DNA of 64,000 nucleotides from Prototheca cutis. Lineage: Eukaryota > Chlorophyta > Trebouxiophyceae > Chlorellales > Chlorellaceae. The DNA is taken from contig BCIH01000003.1 of assembly GCA_002897115.2 (NCBI GenBank), positions 506,232-570,231 on the forward strand. Reading direction: 5' to 3'. The position numbers and the translations under genes are program-made. Every line of letters begins with the position of its first letter. The stretch's first letter is position 1. Positions 33,837 to 45,207 of the stretch are shown one piece after another. Under the pieces are notes generated by a model, which made no database searches, was not told the DNA's origin, and worked only from the letters and a program-made list of their open reading frames with translations.

Positions 33837-36419
33837 TGAACGGGATCAGTGCGGNGCTAGGAACGNCCAGCGCGCCCTCGGNGGGCCGTGCACTGCCCGG
33901 GCGCCGGCTGGTGCACAGGAGGGGGACACCAACACGAACCCTCACCAGACGATCTCCCTCGTGCAATGTANCACAAGGTGCCTGGTTGGATGTGCATTCA
34001 TGCCCATGAACGTTTTATTTCGTTTGCTGCATGGGGTGTGTGGGTCTTGCCGGCCATCCAGTTAGGTTTTTGACGGAGGGCTCAATCCGANGAGACCAGC
34101 CTGCTACTCCACACCGCGGCAGACCGCCCAGCNCTGTGCGCCGAGCGCCGCCCGAGCCACGTTGCCTGCTCAACATCAGCACGACCAGAGGTATGTAGGT
34201 TGCCGTTGTCATGCATGGTGTTCGTTGGAACGTCAGATCGANGCATTCTGTCTGCTGCGCAGTACTGGCAGGGGCGTTGGCTTGTGTCGACCGAGGTGTA
34301 CATGTTCCGGGCCGGTAGTCTTCGAGCGCATCAAAAACAAGNTCCCTGAATACACACACAAACAGAGCAAGTTTCCCTCCCCCCTTCTCAACAGGTGGCT
34401 ACTATGCGTGAGGCGATCGATGCCGCTTGGAAGAGCGCACGAGAAGAGGCGGCCGCGTCCGCGCGGCGGGCCTCGCATGCTTCTGCACAGGAGCGTGCGG
34501 GACTGCGGTCTGCACTGAAAACTGCCGTGGAGACGCTGCAGCGTGGACTCGTGGAGCGGGACACCGAGGTGCGGCTGATGCTGCTGGCGGCTCTGTCCCA
34601 CGAACACATCCTATTCATCGGACCACCCGGCACGGCCAAGTCGGAGCTGGGCCGTCGACTGGCCAAGCTCTACGCTGGCTCTTTCTTCGAGCGCCTTCTC
34701 ACCCGCTTCTCAGGTCCGCGCTNCAGCGCTTTGGGGATGGCTGTGTGGATGGGGGCTTGGGTGCTGGGACCAACCTCGTGGGATGNAGAGGGAGGTGTCA
34801 GAAGGAAAGTTCAGTATTCTGAATATTTCATTCTANAACCATCTNCCACTGCCAGTCCCTGAGGAGTTGTTTGGACCACTCTCTCTCAAGGCACTCGAAC
34901 AGGACGAGTACCTGCGCCAGACAAAAGGGTACGTACGTGAGCGAGGGCGTGTGTGTGTAGTTTGTTGNATGGAGGGAAAGGGCATTGATTGCATTGTCGC
35001 CAATGTGACATACCTCNCCTGCGCTCTGAACCTTTAACCTCATATATCACCGTCTCTGGAGTCAATGACAAATGGTAACAAACCACCCCCCTCGTGCCCC
35101 ACTGCACAGGTACCTGCCGACTGCGGATGTGGCCTTTATCGACGAGATTTTCAAGGCCAACTCGGCCATCCTGAATTCACTGCTCACCATCATCAACGAG
35201 CGCCTGTTTGACAACGGCGCCGCCCGCGAACGTGTCCCGCTCCGTTGTATGGTACGCTGTTTGCCTTGTGGGTTTGNTCCTGNTTGGTCACTCCTGTNGC
35301 TTCAGCACTCGCAGTCGCTCCAACAGCAAACGCCGGCAACAAGACACTGCCGCGACAACATCAACAATCGACGCAGGTGGGTGCGTCCAATGAATTGCCC
35401 GAGAGCGAGGAACTTGATGCCCTGTACGATCGGTTCCTGTTGAGGCGGCGGGTGGGCCAAGTGACGAGCGCGGGGCTCATGGAGCTGCTGGCTCGACGCT
35501 GGGATCCGGCGCCCCAGGCCCTGGCCCTCGCCGACCCCGGGGCCCAGCCCAAGGAGCAGTCGGTCGGTACTGGCAGCAGTACTACTACTACTGCCAACAA
35601 CAACGTACCACTGCTGGCGGCGCCTGAGCTTGAACNCGCAAGGGAAGANGCCATNGCAAATGTAGAGGTGCCCGCCCACGTGCTTGGGCTATTGGCAGAC
35701 CTGAGGACGCACCTGCAGGAGGAACGGGACCCGCCGACGTACGTCTCGGACCGCCGCCTTGTGAAAGCGGTGGTGCTGCTCCAGGTGGCGGCCTACACTG
35801 CNGGGCGCTCTCGCGTGGCCGACTACGACACGCTCCTCCTCCGCAATGTGCTGTGCTACGACCCAGTCGACGAGCGCCACGTCACGGACTGGCTGCTCCA
35901 GCACATCTCCTCCGCTGANGGCCTCCAGCAGCCAAAATTCCTACTCAAGTGTGAGCATGTGTGGCATTTTTTTTTGAAGCAGCAACTTGTGTGTGTTTGT
36001 GTGTGGGGGAGGAGTATTAAATAGGAGTCTGTGTTGCACACGGCTCCTGGTGACAATGCTCAGGGAAAGAAATGGCTGGGAGCGCCTGGAATAGGCNTGT
36101 TGTCTAAACAAACACTATGGCAACAAACCCGCTCTCTATCTTTACATGCAGCGTTGTTTGGAAGGGCATGCGCTGTGGCCATGTCTGGCAAGAAGGACAT
36201 CGACCTGGGCGAGGAGGTNGCCGCCTTAAAAACAGTGCTGCTGCGCAAGCTGGCCAGCGCATTGACGCTGCTGGAGAATGATGTCGATGGCATCGCGCGG
36301 CATCCCTGGTTTGGCCGCGCCGATGCACGGCGCTTTGTCACAGCACTCAAACCCAAGCTGGAAAGCGCGGCCCGTGATACTGAAGCACTGCTCCGGGATG
36401 TTGTCACGCTGCAGGCACG
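33837..36419 (+). CDS. MoxR/RavA-type AAA+ ATPase, truncated by assembly gap
   Basis: AAA+ ATPase of the MoxR family, RavA branch. The secure part starts with the exon [19 protein letters not shown] at about 34394. Walker A is [20 protein letters not shown], Walker [21 protein letters not shown], sensor 1 [20 protein letters not shown], followed by the RavA LARA-like region ([39 protein letters not shown]). The last readable exon ends in [10 protein letters not shown] at 36416 with a GCACGT-like junction just before the n-run. An Arg/Ser/Thr-rich ORF from ATG 33837 ([18 protein letters not shown]) and an exon near 34085-34194 look like a transit peptide, but I could not verify their phase. 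The 3' end is lost in the gap. Plastid or mitochondrial location is an inference from the leader. Confidence 0.8.
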
Positions 36420-36432
36420 TTGTCTTTCATTT

Positions 36433-37407
36433 NNNNNNNNNNNNNNNNNNNNNNNNNNNNNNNNNNNNNNNNNNNNNNNNNNNNNNNNNNNNNNNNNNNN
36501 NNNNNNNNNNNNNNNNNNNNNNNNNNNNNNNNNNNNNNNNNNNNNNNNNNNNNNNNNNNNNNNNNNNNNNNNNNNNNNNNNNNNNNNNNNNNNNNNNNNN
36601 NNNNNNNNNNNNNNNNNNNNNNNNNNNNNNNNNNNNNNNNNNNNNNNNNNNNNNNNNNNNNNNNNNNNNNNNNNNNNNNNNNNNNNNNNNNNNNNNNNNN
36701 NNNNNNNNNNNNNNNNNNNNNNNNNNNNNNNNNNNNNNNNNNNNNNNNNNNNNNNNNNNNNNNNNNNNNNNNNNNNNNNNNNNNNNNNNNNNNNNNNNNN
36801 NNNNNNNNNNNNNNNNNNNNNNNNNNNNNNNNNNNNNNNNNNNNNNNNNNNNNNNNNNNNNNNNNNNNNNNNNNNNNNNNNNNNNNNNNNNNNNNNNNNN
36901 NNNNNNNNNNNNNNNNNNNNNNNNNNNNNNNNNNNNNNNNNNNNNNNNNNNNNNNNNNNNNNNNNNNNNNNNNNNNNNNNNNNNNNNNNNNNNNNNNNNN
37001 NNNNNNNNNNNNNNNNNNNNNNNNNNNNNNNNNNNNNNNNNNNNNNNNNNNNNNNNNNNNNNNNNNNNNNNNNNNNNNNNNNNNNNNNNNNNNNNNNNNN
37101 NNNNNNNNNNNNNNNNNNNNNNNNNNNNNNNNNNNNNNNNNNNNNNNNNNNNNNNNNNNNNNNNNNNNNNNNNNNNNNNNNNNNNNNNNNNNNNNNNNNN
37201 NNNNNNNNNNNNNNNNNNNNNNNNNNNNNNNNNNNNNNNNNNNNNNNNNNNNNNNNNNNNNNNNNNNNNNNNNNNNNNNNNNNNNNNNNNNNNNNNNNNN
37301 NNNNNNNNNNNNNNNNNNNNNNNNNNNNNNNNNNNNNNNNNNNNNNNNNNNNNNNNNNNNNNNNNNNNNNNNNNNNNNNNNNNNNNNNNNNNNNNNNNNN
37401 NNNNNNN
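36433..37407. other. Assembly gap (run of n)
   Basis: 975 unresolved bases. The left edge interrupts the RavA-like gene and the right edge falls inside repeat copy 3, so the repeat family may have caused the gap. Confidence 0.99.
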
Positions 37408-37654
37408 CAGTGCTGACGAACATACATCCATATATCATGGGGGATAATAGCCTTTCCAACTGTGGGTGGGAACCCCCGGGGCTCCTTCCCTTCCCTGGCA
37501 AGGGAAAGGAGGTGGTCCATCATTGAGGTGCTCCACCCTCCTATTGCCTCGCAGAGTGAAAATTTTCGGGCCATCCATGATGCCCAGCAACCCCCGGGGT
37601 GATGTGACGCTGTTGCTGGCTGAGCTGGTTGCATTGTTTCGGCCCTGCATGGTA
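37408..37654 (+). mobile_element. Copy 3 of ~600-bp element, 5' part lost in gap
   Basis: Only the 3' non-coding part remains. It starts CAGTGCTGACGAACATACATCC, nearly identical to copy 1, and runs through the CCAGCAAC...GTTGCTGG hairpin to GGCCCTGCATGGTA. The following bases CAACTGG are also shared with copy 1. The coding half, if present, lies in the n-run. Confidence 0.8.
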
Positions 37655-38038
37655 CAACTGGTCTCTTGAGGAGTCTGCAAAATGAATGCACCGATGCCCC
37701 TGCCAACGCAGGCAACCCAGCAACGATGAATAAAACTGCACATGTTGTGTTCAGATGGACGACTGTACAGTCTGTTTGAACCTCTTCAGGCGCAAAGCCG
37801 TGTGGGCCCATGGCCTTGCCCACCGTGACTGCGCAGGTTTGGCTGAACATGCCGCCGGCAGGGATTCGGAGCCTGCCGTGGTTTGGCATGGCGGCCAGGA
37901 GCGAATTTTCATTTCACACGGAGGCGAGCTCTTGGGATCACTATCGGCACAAATTATATATGCAAATTAAAATGCAAAACATAACCAAATAAACGCATCC
38001 CGTCCTGGGCGCACCTATCCGTGTGAAGAGCTGCCATC
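37655..38038. other. Intergenic region upstream of ankyrin gene
   Basis: About 380 bp from repeat copy 3 to the ankyrin protein start. No gene is supported; AT-rich sequence at 37945-37990 precedes the start. Confidence 0.4.
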
Positions 38039-38957
38039 ATGACGGAGGAGGAGTGTACCACCGACGAGCTGCTGCTGGACGGCGCGCGGTATGGGGACGA
38101 GGAGGACGTGCGCAGTGCCCTGGACGCTGGCGTGGACGTGAATGTCGCTGGACCGTCCGGGACCACAGGTGTGGGTTTTGCGAGAGTGCTTTGTTCTGTG
38201 CGCCAAATGGACACTGGGGGTGGTGTTCCGCAATTGCAAGACCTGAAGCAGCAAGGGCCAAGAAACTTCTGATGCTGCGGAGTTCTCGGGAACCACCTGC
38301 ACGCTGTCATGCTGCAGTTGGTAGAAATGTCTCTGTACACCTTGCCCACGACATCATTCTGCAGCCCTGCACATGGCGGCAGCCAACGGTCACGCCGACG
38401 TCCTCCAGCTCCTCTTCCAAGCCGGCGCAGTGAGCCTTGTCGGTGAATGTTTTGAATTGGCTGGAGATCAGCTTTGAAACGAGGCACTGCTGGGTACTGG
38501 TGCCTTGACTGCATCCATCCCTTGCACGCAGAACGTGGCCGCAACGAANGAGGAGGGCAACACGCCCCTGCATTGGGCGGCCATGAATCGGCAGTGCCCG
38601 GCGGTCCGGTTGCTCCTGGCCGCTGGCGCTTCCCCAAGCGCTGTGAACAAGTAGGAATGGGGGTTGTTGGAGAAGTTCGGGGAAGCTGCATGCTTGCATG
38701 ATAACAACCAATCCCTTGGTCCTTTCCTACTCTCAGCTCATTCTCGTCGTGCGTCACCATCGATGAGGAGCAGGCAGGAGGAGACCCCCGTGGACGAAGC
38801 CCTGCGCAGGGGTTTTGATGACGTCATGGAGATCATCCGTGGGGCATCCACGCCCGAAGTGGATGTCACGGGCAGCAAGGATGTTGACGAATTCGATGAG
38901 GCTGGCGAGGAGCAGGAGGGCTCTGGCAGCGGGGACGCCGCGGTTCCACAGGCATGA
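38039..38957 (+). CDS. Small ankyrin-repeat protein, Yar1-like
   Basis: Four exons join in frame: 38039 to about 38169, about 38362-38430, about 38532-38650 and about 38780-38957. The start MTEEECTTDELLLDGARYGD is followed by an ankyrin repeat (EEDVRSALDAGVDVNVAGPS), then ALHMAAANGHADVLQLLFQA and GNTPLHWAAMNRQCPAVRLL, and a last partial repeat EETPVDEALRRGFDDVMEII. The tail is acidic (DEFDEAGEEQEGSGSGD). Length about 185 residues, the TALHMAAANGH/NTPLHWAAMN repeats and acidic tail match yeast Yar1, a chaperone of ribosomal protein uS3. Other short ankyrin proteins share this plan, so the Yar1 link is an inference. Confidence 0.82.
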
Positions 38958-39217
38958 GGAGTCTTCGATGCTATGCCTAATCCGACTGCGTTTCTGCATC
39001 CCCCCCTCCCCCCCCACACCCCACACACAGTGGACCAGACTGTTTTGTTTTATTGTACTATGACTTTCCAAGCTGAGACAGACAGACCTCTCTGTAGCCG
39101 ATTGAAATCTTTTCTTGATTTCTTTGTCCACTGCACCAGGCGATATCAACGAGCCAAGCAATGAAGGCACTGTGGGTGGTATCGGGAACCTCGTCCCATC
39201 ATCCTGCCTCCACAACA

Positions 39218-42200
39218 TTACTGCTTGCGCTCGTCCTCGTCCATCTCCGCGGCAATCTCCTTGATCAGCTCATCCTTGTAGTCCTCGAAATCACCGTCGT
39301 AGCGCTGCACGGTGCCGTCCTCCACGATCCACACCTCGGCACGCTCGTTGTCGTCACAGATGCGCGACAGCAGGCGCGAGTCGTGACTAATGATGACTAC
39401 ACCACCCTCAAACACCTCCAGCGCATCTGCCAGCGCATCAATAGACTGCGGATGCCAGTTGTGCGGCGTCATGTTTGTCAATTGTTGTTAGCTGTGGTCG
39501 GTGGTGGCCATGACGTCTCTATGCAAGAGAGCCCAAAGGGGGTAGGGTTCCTTCAAGACCACCCCCCCCACCCACACACANACACACCCAAAAAACTCTA
39601 AAGCCCTAAAACCGCAAACCTGCATGTCCAGATGGTTGGTGGGCTCGTCCAGGAGGAGGATGTGCGGGTTGGACAGGGCGATGGCAGCAAACACTACACG
39701 AGCCTTTTGGCCTCCCGATAGCTTGCAGATGGGCTGCAAGTGGTGATGGCCCGAGAGCCCAAACCTGCCCAGGCGCGCACGCATGTCCTCACGCTTCAGA
39801 CCTGGATGTGTGACATGGCGTGTTGGGGGGGGGGGGGGGGGGGGGGGGGAATAGGAGCTGGGGTTGCATTGCACAGCGGGCGGTGGTTGTAGGGTGACAT
39901 TCATGGCCTCGTGACAGCTTCCTTGTTTGGTCAGCGACATCACCCGCCCTCGCCCATCCCCCATCACACAATCACAGCACCCCCCCAAAAAATCACACCG
40001 GCTTCCGGGAAGCGGTTCATCAGGTACTCGACAGGCGATTCGTCGAAAGACAGTGCGTCGACAAAGTGCTGGGCGTAACGTCCCACCCGCAGCTTGAAGT
40101 TGCGGCGCTGGTCGCCCCGCGTGGGCTGGAGGTCTCCCGCGACCAGGTTCATGAGCGTGGTCTTGCCCGCGCCGTTGGGCCCCACGATGGCCACGCGCGA
40201 ACCCATGTCGATGCCGACGTTGAGGTCCCGCATGCCAAAGTCCTCGCGCCCGGGGTACTTGAAGTCAGCGTCGATGAGCTGCAGCAGCGGCGGCGGGAGC
40301 TCCGTGGGCTCGGGGAACTCAAACCGCACCGTGTAGTCGTTCCACTGCCGTGGCGCGTCAGCCTGCGCCGCGGTGTCGTCCGCATATTTGCCACGCTGCG
40401 TACGCTGTGCCTTGGTCTTGGCCTCCTTGGCAACCTTGTCCGCATTCGCTTTGGAACCTGGAAGTTTTTGTTTGTCATTCGTCCCTTTTTGATGGTGGGT
40501 ATTTTTTTAATATTTTGTGTGAAATATCTTTCTTTCCCTGGAGTTCTTTCGTGGAGCTCTTTGGGAAACAAAGAATGTATGCAGGAGTGGTGGCCTCCCC
40601 CAACTGCCCCCAACCACCCACCCACACAGCACGCACCCGACCGCTTGGCGGCCTTCATTTGCTTTTGGTATTTCTCGAATTCCTTGTTGACCTCGCGGCG
40701 CCGCTGCTCGTACATCTCCTCAAACTGCGCAAAGTTGCCGCGGTAGTAGTGCAGGCGTTCGTCGTGGAGGTGGATGATGTCAGTCGTGACGGTGTTGAGA
40801 AAGTCGCGATCGTGGGACACGACGACGAGGGTCTTTTTCCAGCGTGTGAGGTACTCCTCCAACCACAGCACGGCCCGCAGGTCCAGGTGGTTGGTGGGCT
40901 CATCGAGCAGCAGCACGGTCGGCTGAATGTACAGCGCGCGGGCCAGCGAGATGCGCATGCGCCAGCCGCCGGAGAACAGATTCGTTGCGCGCTTCTGCAT
41001 GGCCTCGTTGAAACCCAGCCCGTGCAGGATCTTGGACGCGCGGGCCTCGGCAGACGCTGCGCCGATCTCCGCCATGCGCTCGTAAATCTCGTTCAACCGG
41101 TCCGCAGCCGCCGCGTCCGCGTCTTCGGAAGGTTGGGCGGTCGCGCCTGTGGGCGCGTTGGCGTCGTCGCCGACATGCAACCCTGCCAGGCGGGCATTGA
41201 TCTCGGCTTCCTCGGCGCGGAGGGACATGAGCTCGACGTCGGCTGCCACGACGCTGGCCAGGGCACTGGCGTCGCTGCCCACGACTTCCTGCTCGACCAG
41301 CAGGACATCGAGGTTGTCGGGCACGGGGACCTGGCGCCGTGCGATCATGCGCAGCAGCGTGGACTTGCCCTTGCCGTTGGGCCCGACCAGGCCGTACCGC
41401 CGCCCCGCGGCGATGGTCAGCGTGGAATTTTCCAGCAGGATCTTGCCCTTGGCACGGATGGTCAGGTTGTGAACCTTGATGTCCGTGGCAGACAGCACAC
41501 CCTCCCCCGACTCCCCGCCCTGAGCCTCGTACGCCACGTCAAACACGTTGTCGTCGTCGCGCAGCGCGGCCTGCTTGGCCNCCGCAGCACGCTCGAGATC
41601 CTTGCGCTCACGGTCACGCATCTTCCGTGCCTCCTTGGCCGACGGCTGCATGTCGCNTGTTTGTGTCTGCACTGGGTAAAAAGTAAACTCAGNTAACAAA
41701 ACCCTCCTCAGATCCCACTGCAATCAACAGAAACAAACAAACGCATCCCGTTCCCACTCNCCCGCACAGCGTCTTCCAGCGCCTCCTGCGGCTCGGCGGG
41801 CCCCCGCCGACGCTCGACCTCCTCATCGCTGTCAGACTCGCTGGACGGCAGGTCAATGTCGCCCAGGTAATCGTTGACCACCTTTTTCTGAGGCTCGGGG
41901 GCCAGCTGCTGCCGCAGCGCGCGGGGGATGGGCTTGCGAGGGTCGATCTTGGGCGCCGGCGGCGCAGCGGACTTGCCGCTGGACTTGCCCTCCCCGCTCT
42001 TCTTCTCCTTCTCCTTGCTCCTGTCTTTGTCCTTGCTGCTCTTCTCCTTGGTCACATCACCTGCAGCGTGGATGGGGTACGGACTGGGTGTGCACCGTGG
42101 CTGCCGTCCAGTTGCATTGCCTCCCCACACTACAGCATCCTTCCGGTAACGGCCCTCCATCACCACCCTGCCCCTCTCGCCTTTGCTGCTCGAGCTCTTC

Positions 42201-42420
42201 ACTTTCTTGGTAGACTTATCATCGGATGCACTCTTCTCCTTCTTCTCCTGCGCTGGGCCGGGACAAAGGGAGCTGAAATGCATAACAGGCCTGTGCCTAG
42301 CGATACTGGCCGCCACGCAGCACCTCGCGCATCCCGAACGCGTCTCTCCTCTGGCGCCACGCCCACCTTTTTGTCTGCAGATTTATCCGCCTTGGCCTTC
42401 TTCTCCGTGACGGGCGCCAT
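39218..42420 (-). CDS. ABCF4: ABCF-family ATPase (ABCF1/ABCF4 type)
   Basis: Soluble twin-ABC ATPase acting on ribosomes or translation control. Minus-strand start [18 protein letters not shown] at 42420, followed by several Lys/Ser/Glu-rich N-terminal exons ([18 protein letters not shown]) and an [15 protein letters not shown] segment, as in ABCF1/plant ABCF4. The first ABC domain has Walker [17 protein letters not shown], signature [16 protein letters not shown] and Walker [18 protein letters not shown] charged linker ([20 protein letters not shown]) follows. The second has [37 protein letters not shown] and [15 protein letters not shown]. It closes with [17 protein letters not shown] and ends DEDERKQ. 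No transmembrane helices. Introns at about 40463-40635, 39804-39995 and 39470-39620 hold long G/C homopolymers. Confidence 0.95.
39824..39850 (+). repeat. Poly-G run (poly-C on coding strand) in ABCF intron
   Basis: About 26 consecutive G on the plus strand, read as C in the minus-strand ABCF gene, lie about 25 bp upstream of the 3' splice site. Confidence 0.95.
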
Positions 42421-43140
42421 GGCTGTTTATGCACACCGTCGAGCACCCGAGCGTCAAGTGCAGTGGGCAGTCGCCCGGGGGACCTTGCTCCGCAAGCTCC
42501 CTTCAAACAAAGCCCAGGAGAAGGGCGTTCCGCCCTATTGTATGCACGTTTTTAAAATAAAATGCATGCGAATCACCTTGCATGCGAAGCAGGCATTTGC
42601 TTTGCCCCGCCAGGGAGAACTGATAAAACGCCGGCAGCAAGAAGAGTGAGGATCGGCAGCAGCTGGTCGCACTGGGATGTACCCGCGGCCGAGGTACATG
42701 AGGACCGATCTGATCTTTGATCGCCCCCATCCTCCATAGGCAGCCCGATCAGCTTTCTTCATACCGCGCTTTGTAGCACTCTTGCCTGTTACAGTGAGAG
42801 TCAACGGCAGGCAGGGCCCCGGTCGCCGTCATGCGTTTGTGTGCTGTCGAGACGAGGGACGGAACACGGAACGCGACAGAGGCCCCCCCGACGAACATCA
42901 CGATGGCCAGGACGCCGTAGTTTCTTAGATTCACGCGTAACATGTCTGTGATNCGATGCACNTTGCGGTGCATCCCCGCCAGCGGTGAGTGGTGGCTTGG
43001 AAACGCCCTTGTAGATGTCTGTTGAGGTGCAGGTGGGCGTGAAAGTCTGCTCACGAGTGATCCGGCTCCAGGAGCGCCGCAGTGCACGCCAGCAACACTC
43101 TCACGCGCTCCACATGTATATGTTTATCACATTTAACAGG
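42421..43140. other. Divergent region between ABCF and Sec23-like genes
   Basis: Contains a small candidate ORF on the minus strand (42749-42943) and presumably the 5' exon of the Sec23-like gene. A start such as MSVEVQVGVKVCSR at 43015 is open but could not be joined in phase. No repeat or RNA gene was seen. Confidence 0.4.
42749..42943 (-). CDS. Candidate 64-residue single-TM protein
   Basis: An uninterrupted ORF of 64 residues starting MLRVNLRNYGVLAIVMFVGG. It has one membrane helix (YGVLAIVMFVGGASVAFRV) after a short basic N terminus and a polar Cys-containing C-terminal tail (NRQECYKARYEES). The layout resembles small mitochondrial inner-membrane proteins, but I do not recognise it. It could be chance; support is only composition and position in a divergent intergenic region. 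Confidence 0.3.
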   Translation of the reverse strand: MLRVNLRNYGVLAIVMFVGGASVAFRVPSLVSTAHKRMTATGALPAVDSHCNRQECYKARYEES

Positions 43141-45176
43141 CGAAGACCTCGGAACGACGGGCTTGCCGCTGGGCCTGTGCGTCACGCCGCTGGCGGGCAC
43201 TGCAGGGCCGCCAGGACCAACCCGCGCTGCGGCCCTGGCGTCTGCTGCTGACGTCGGCCGATGCTCGGCCTGCGGGGCCTATATCTGCCACGAGACGACG
43301 CTGGAGCCCGAGGGCTGGGCCTGCGTGCTGTGTGACGAGCTCAACCCCTATTCCCGGGGAGGGGCNTGGCGCTACATGCCGCCGCGGGAGGGGGAGGATG
43401 ACGGCGGCTGGCCGCCACCCGAGCTCCTGCTGGGACCGCTCGACTGCCTCGCGGGCGAGGACACGCCCCTGGACCTCGAGTGCCGGCCTTTGGTCATCGC
43501 CGTGCTCGACCGAGCCGGGCCAGAAGAAAGCGTGGCGACCGCCTGCGCTGCACTCGTTGCGGGCATAGAAGTCCTGCCCAGGGACACGCTGTTTGGTCTT
43601 GTCACCTATGTCGATGTCGGCCAGGCAAGTCGATGTTTGCAGTGTGGCTCAAGGTTTTTCTTTGCCATGCATGGCATTGTCACAGAGCAAGTGCTAGGTA
43701 CCAAGGAGGACACACTTGCAGTGCATTGCGTCCGGCTGTGCACGCTCACATCCAAGCCGATTGCCCCTCTCTCATCTGCCCGCCCGACCTGCAGGAGATG
43801 GTTTATGTGCCGGGCACACCGCGCGAGGGGCAGGCGTCACTGGGCCTGGGCGCTGAGCCACTTGACCCCAGGCTGCCGGCTTCCCGCTGGCTGCTGCCAC
43901 TGCAGCAGGACGAGGTTCGTGAGGCACTGCTGACGACTGTAGAAAGTCTGGCCCGACCAAGGACTGGCTTCTCGGATCTGCTGAATGAAGCGGCACCCGG
44001 ACCGGCACCCTGTGACCTGTCCCACGTNCTCTCGCTCCTGCTTTCTTGCTTGACTTGNGGAGCCGAAGACATCGCNGCGGCACGGTGCGGGCCCGAAGGC
44101 GATGTGCTGAGTGCCGCGGGCGTGCCGTCGTTGGCGGCGGCCCGTGTCCTTCTCTTTCCGGCGCGCGTGCCTACGGCGGGTCCTCACGCCGTTGTCTGCC
44201 TGCTGGACACCGTTGATGTCGGAGGAGGGGAAGGCGAGGGGACGGAAAGCGCGGCCGACGAGGGGCCAACGCTACCGGCAGCCAATGTTGGGGCCATTGC
44301 CTCCACCGGANCCGTTGGTGCTATGCATAGCACAGCCGGACTGGCGTGGGACTCGTTGCACCCAGAGCTCACAGCCTGGGGCCCCACCAGCGGTGCCGAG
44401 CCCGGTACGGATGCATCTCCGAGAATACCGCTGACACCCGTGGGGCCGGGCGTGCCCCTGGCACCCGGCTTGTTGGGGGATAACGGCCCTGGTGGCGCGG
44501 GGNCACTCGCGTTTGTCCCCGGCGCGGGACAGGCCTATGCGGCGCTGGGCGCTGCGTTTGCCGAGGCCGGCGCCGTGGTGGATATTTTTGCGTGCGCTCC
44601 TTTCTTCCTGGGGCTGCATGCCATAGGCGCNGTGGCTTCGGCCACAGGTGGTCTGGTTGTCTGGCGGCCAGGGTCCGAGCGTGAGCTGCCTGCCGGGCAA
44701 CANCAGCCTTCCCCTGTGTCAGCAGCCCTTCTGGATCGGGTGCGAACAATGTCCNATCTGAGTGTGTGTTGGTGGATGTGCAATCGCAAACGTATAGTAG
44801 CGTCTATGGCCCTGCATCCATTTCTCACAGCCCCGATGACAGCGTGCAGCTCGAAGCAAACCCAGCACATCCCCAATATGCATCATCCTTTCATANAATA
44901 ACCTGTAGGATGTTTGCAGGCGGTTATTATCACCCGTTGCGGTCGACTGTCTCCTGCGTCTGCGATGCAGCCCGGGGCTGGTGGTGGGCCAGGCGCTGCA
45001 CCCACTGCTTGAGCCTATTGGCAGGTGAGTTGGGCAGGGCCAGGGTGTGCATGGACATGCCTCCTCTTTCCTTTGCTTTTCTGGGGTTTGCTTGCTTGTT
45101 TCTTAAATGTGCAATGGGTCATTGCATCCCGGCAGACCTGGGTGTGATGATGGTGGTGGTCCTGCACGTCATCCCC

Positions 45177-45207
<31 letters not shown>

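Noticed and set aside
36060..37889. 609-codon minus-strand ORF across the gap
   Set aside because: Its length comes from untranslatable n's; the real bases at each side belong to the RavA gene (plus strand) and a repeat copy.
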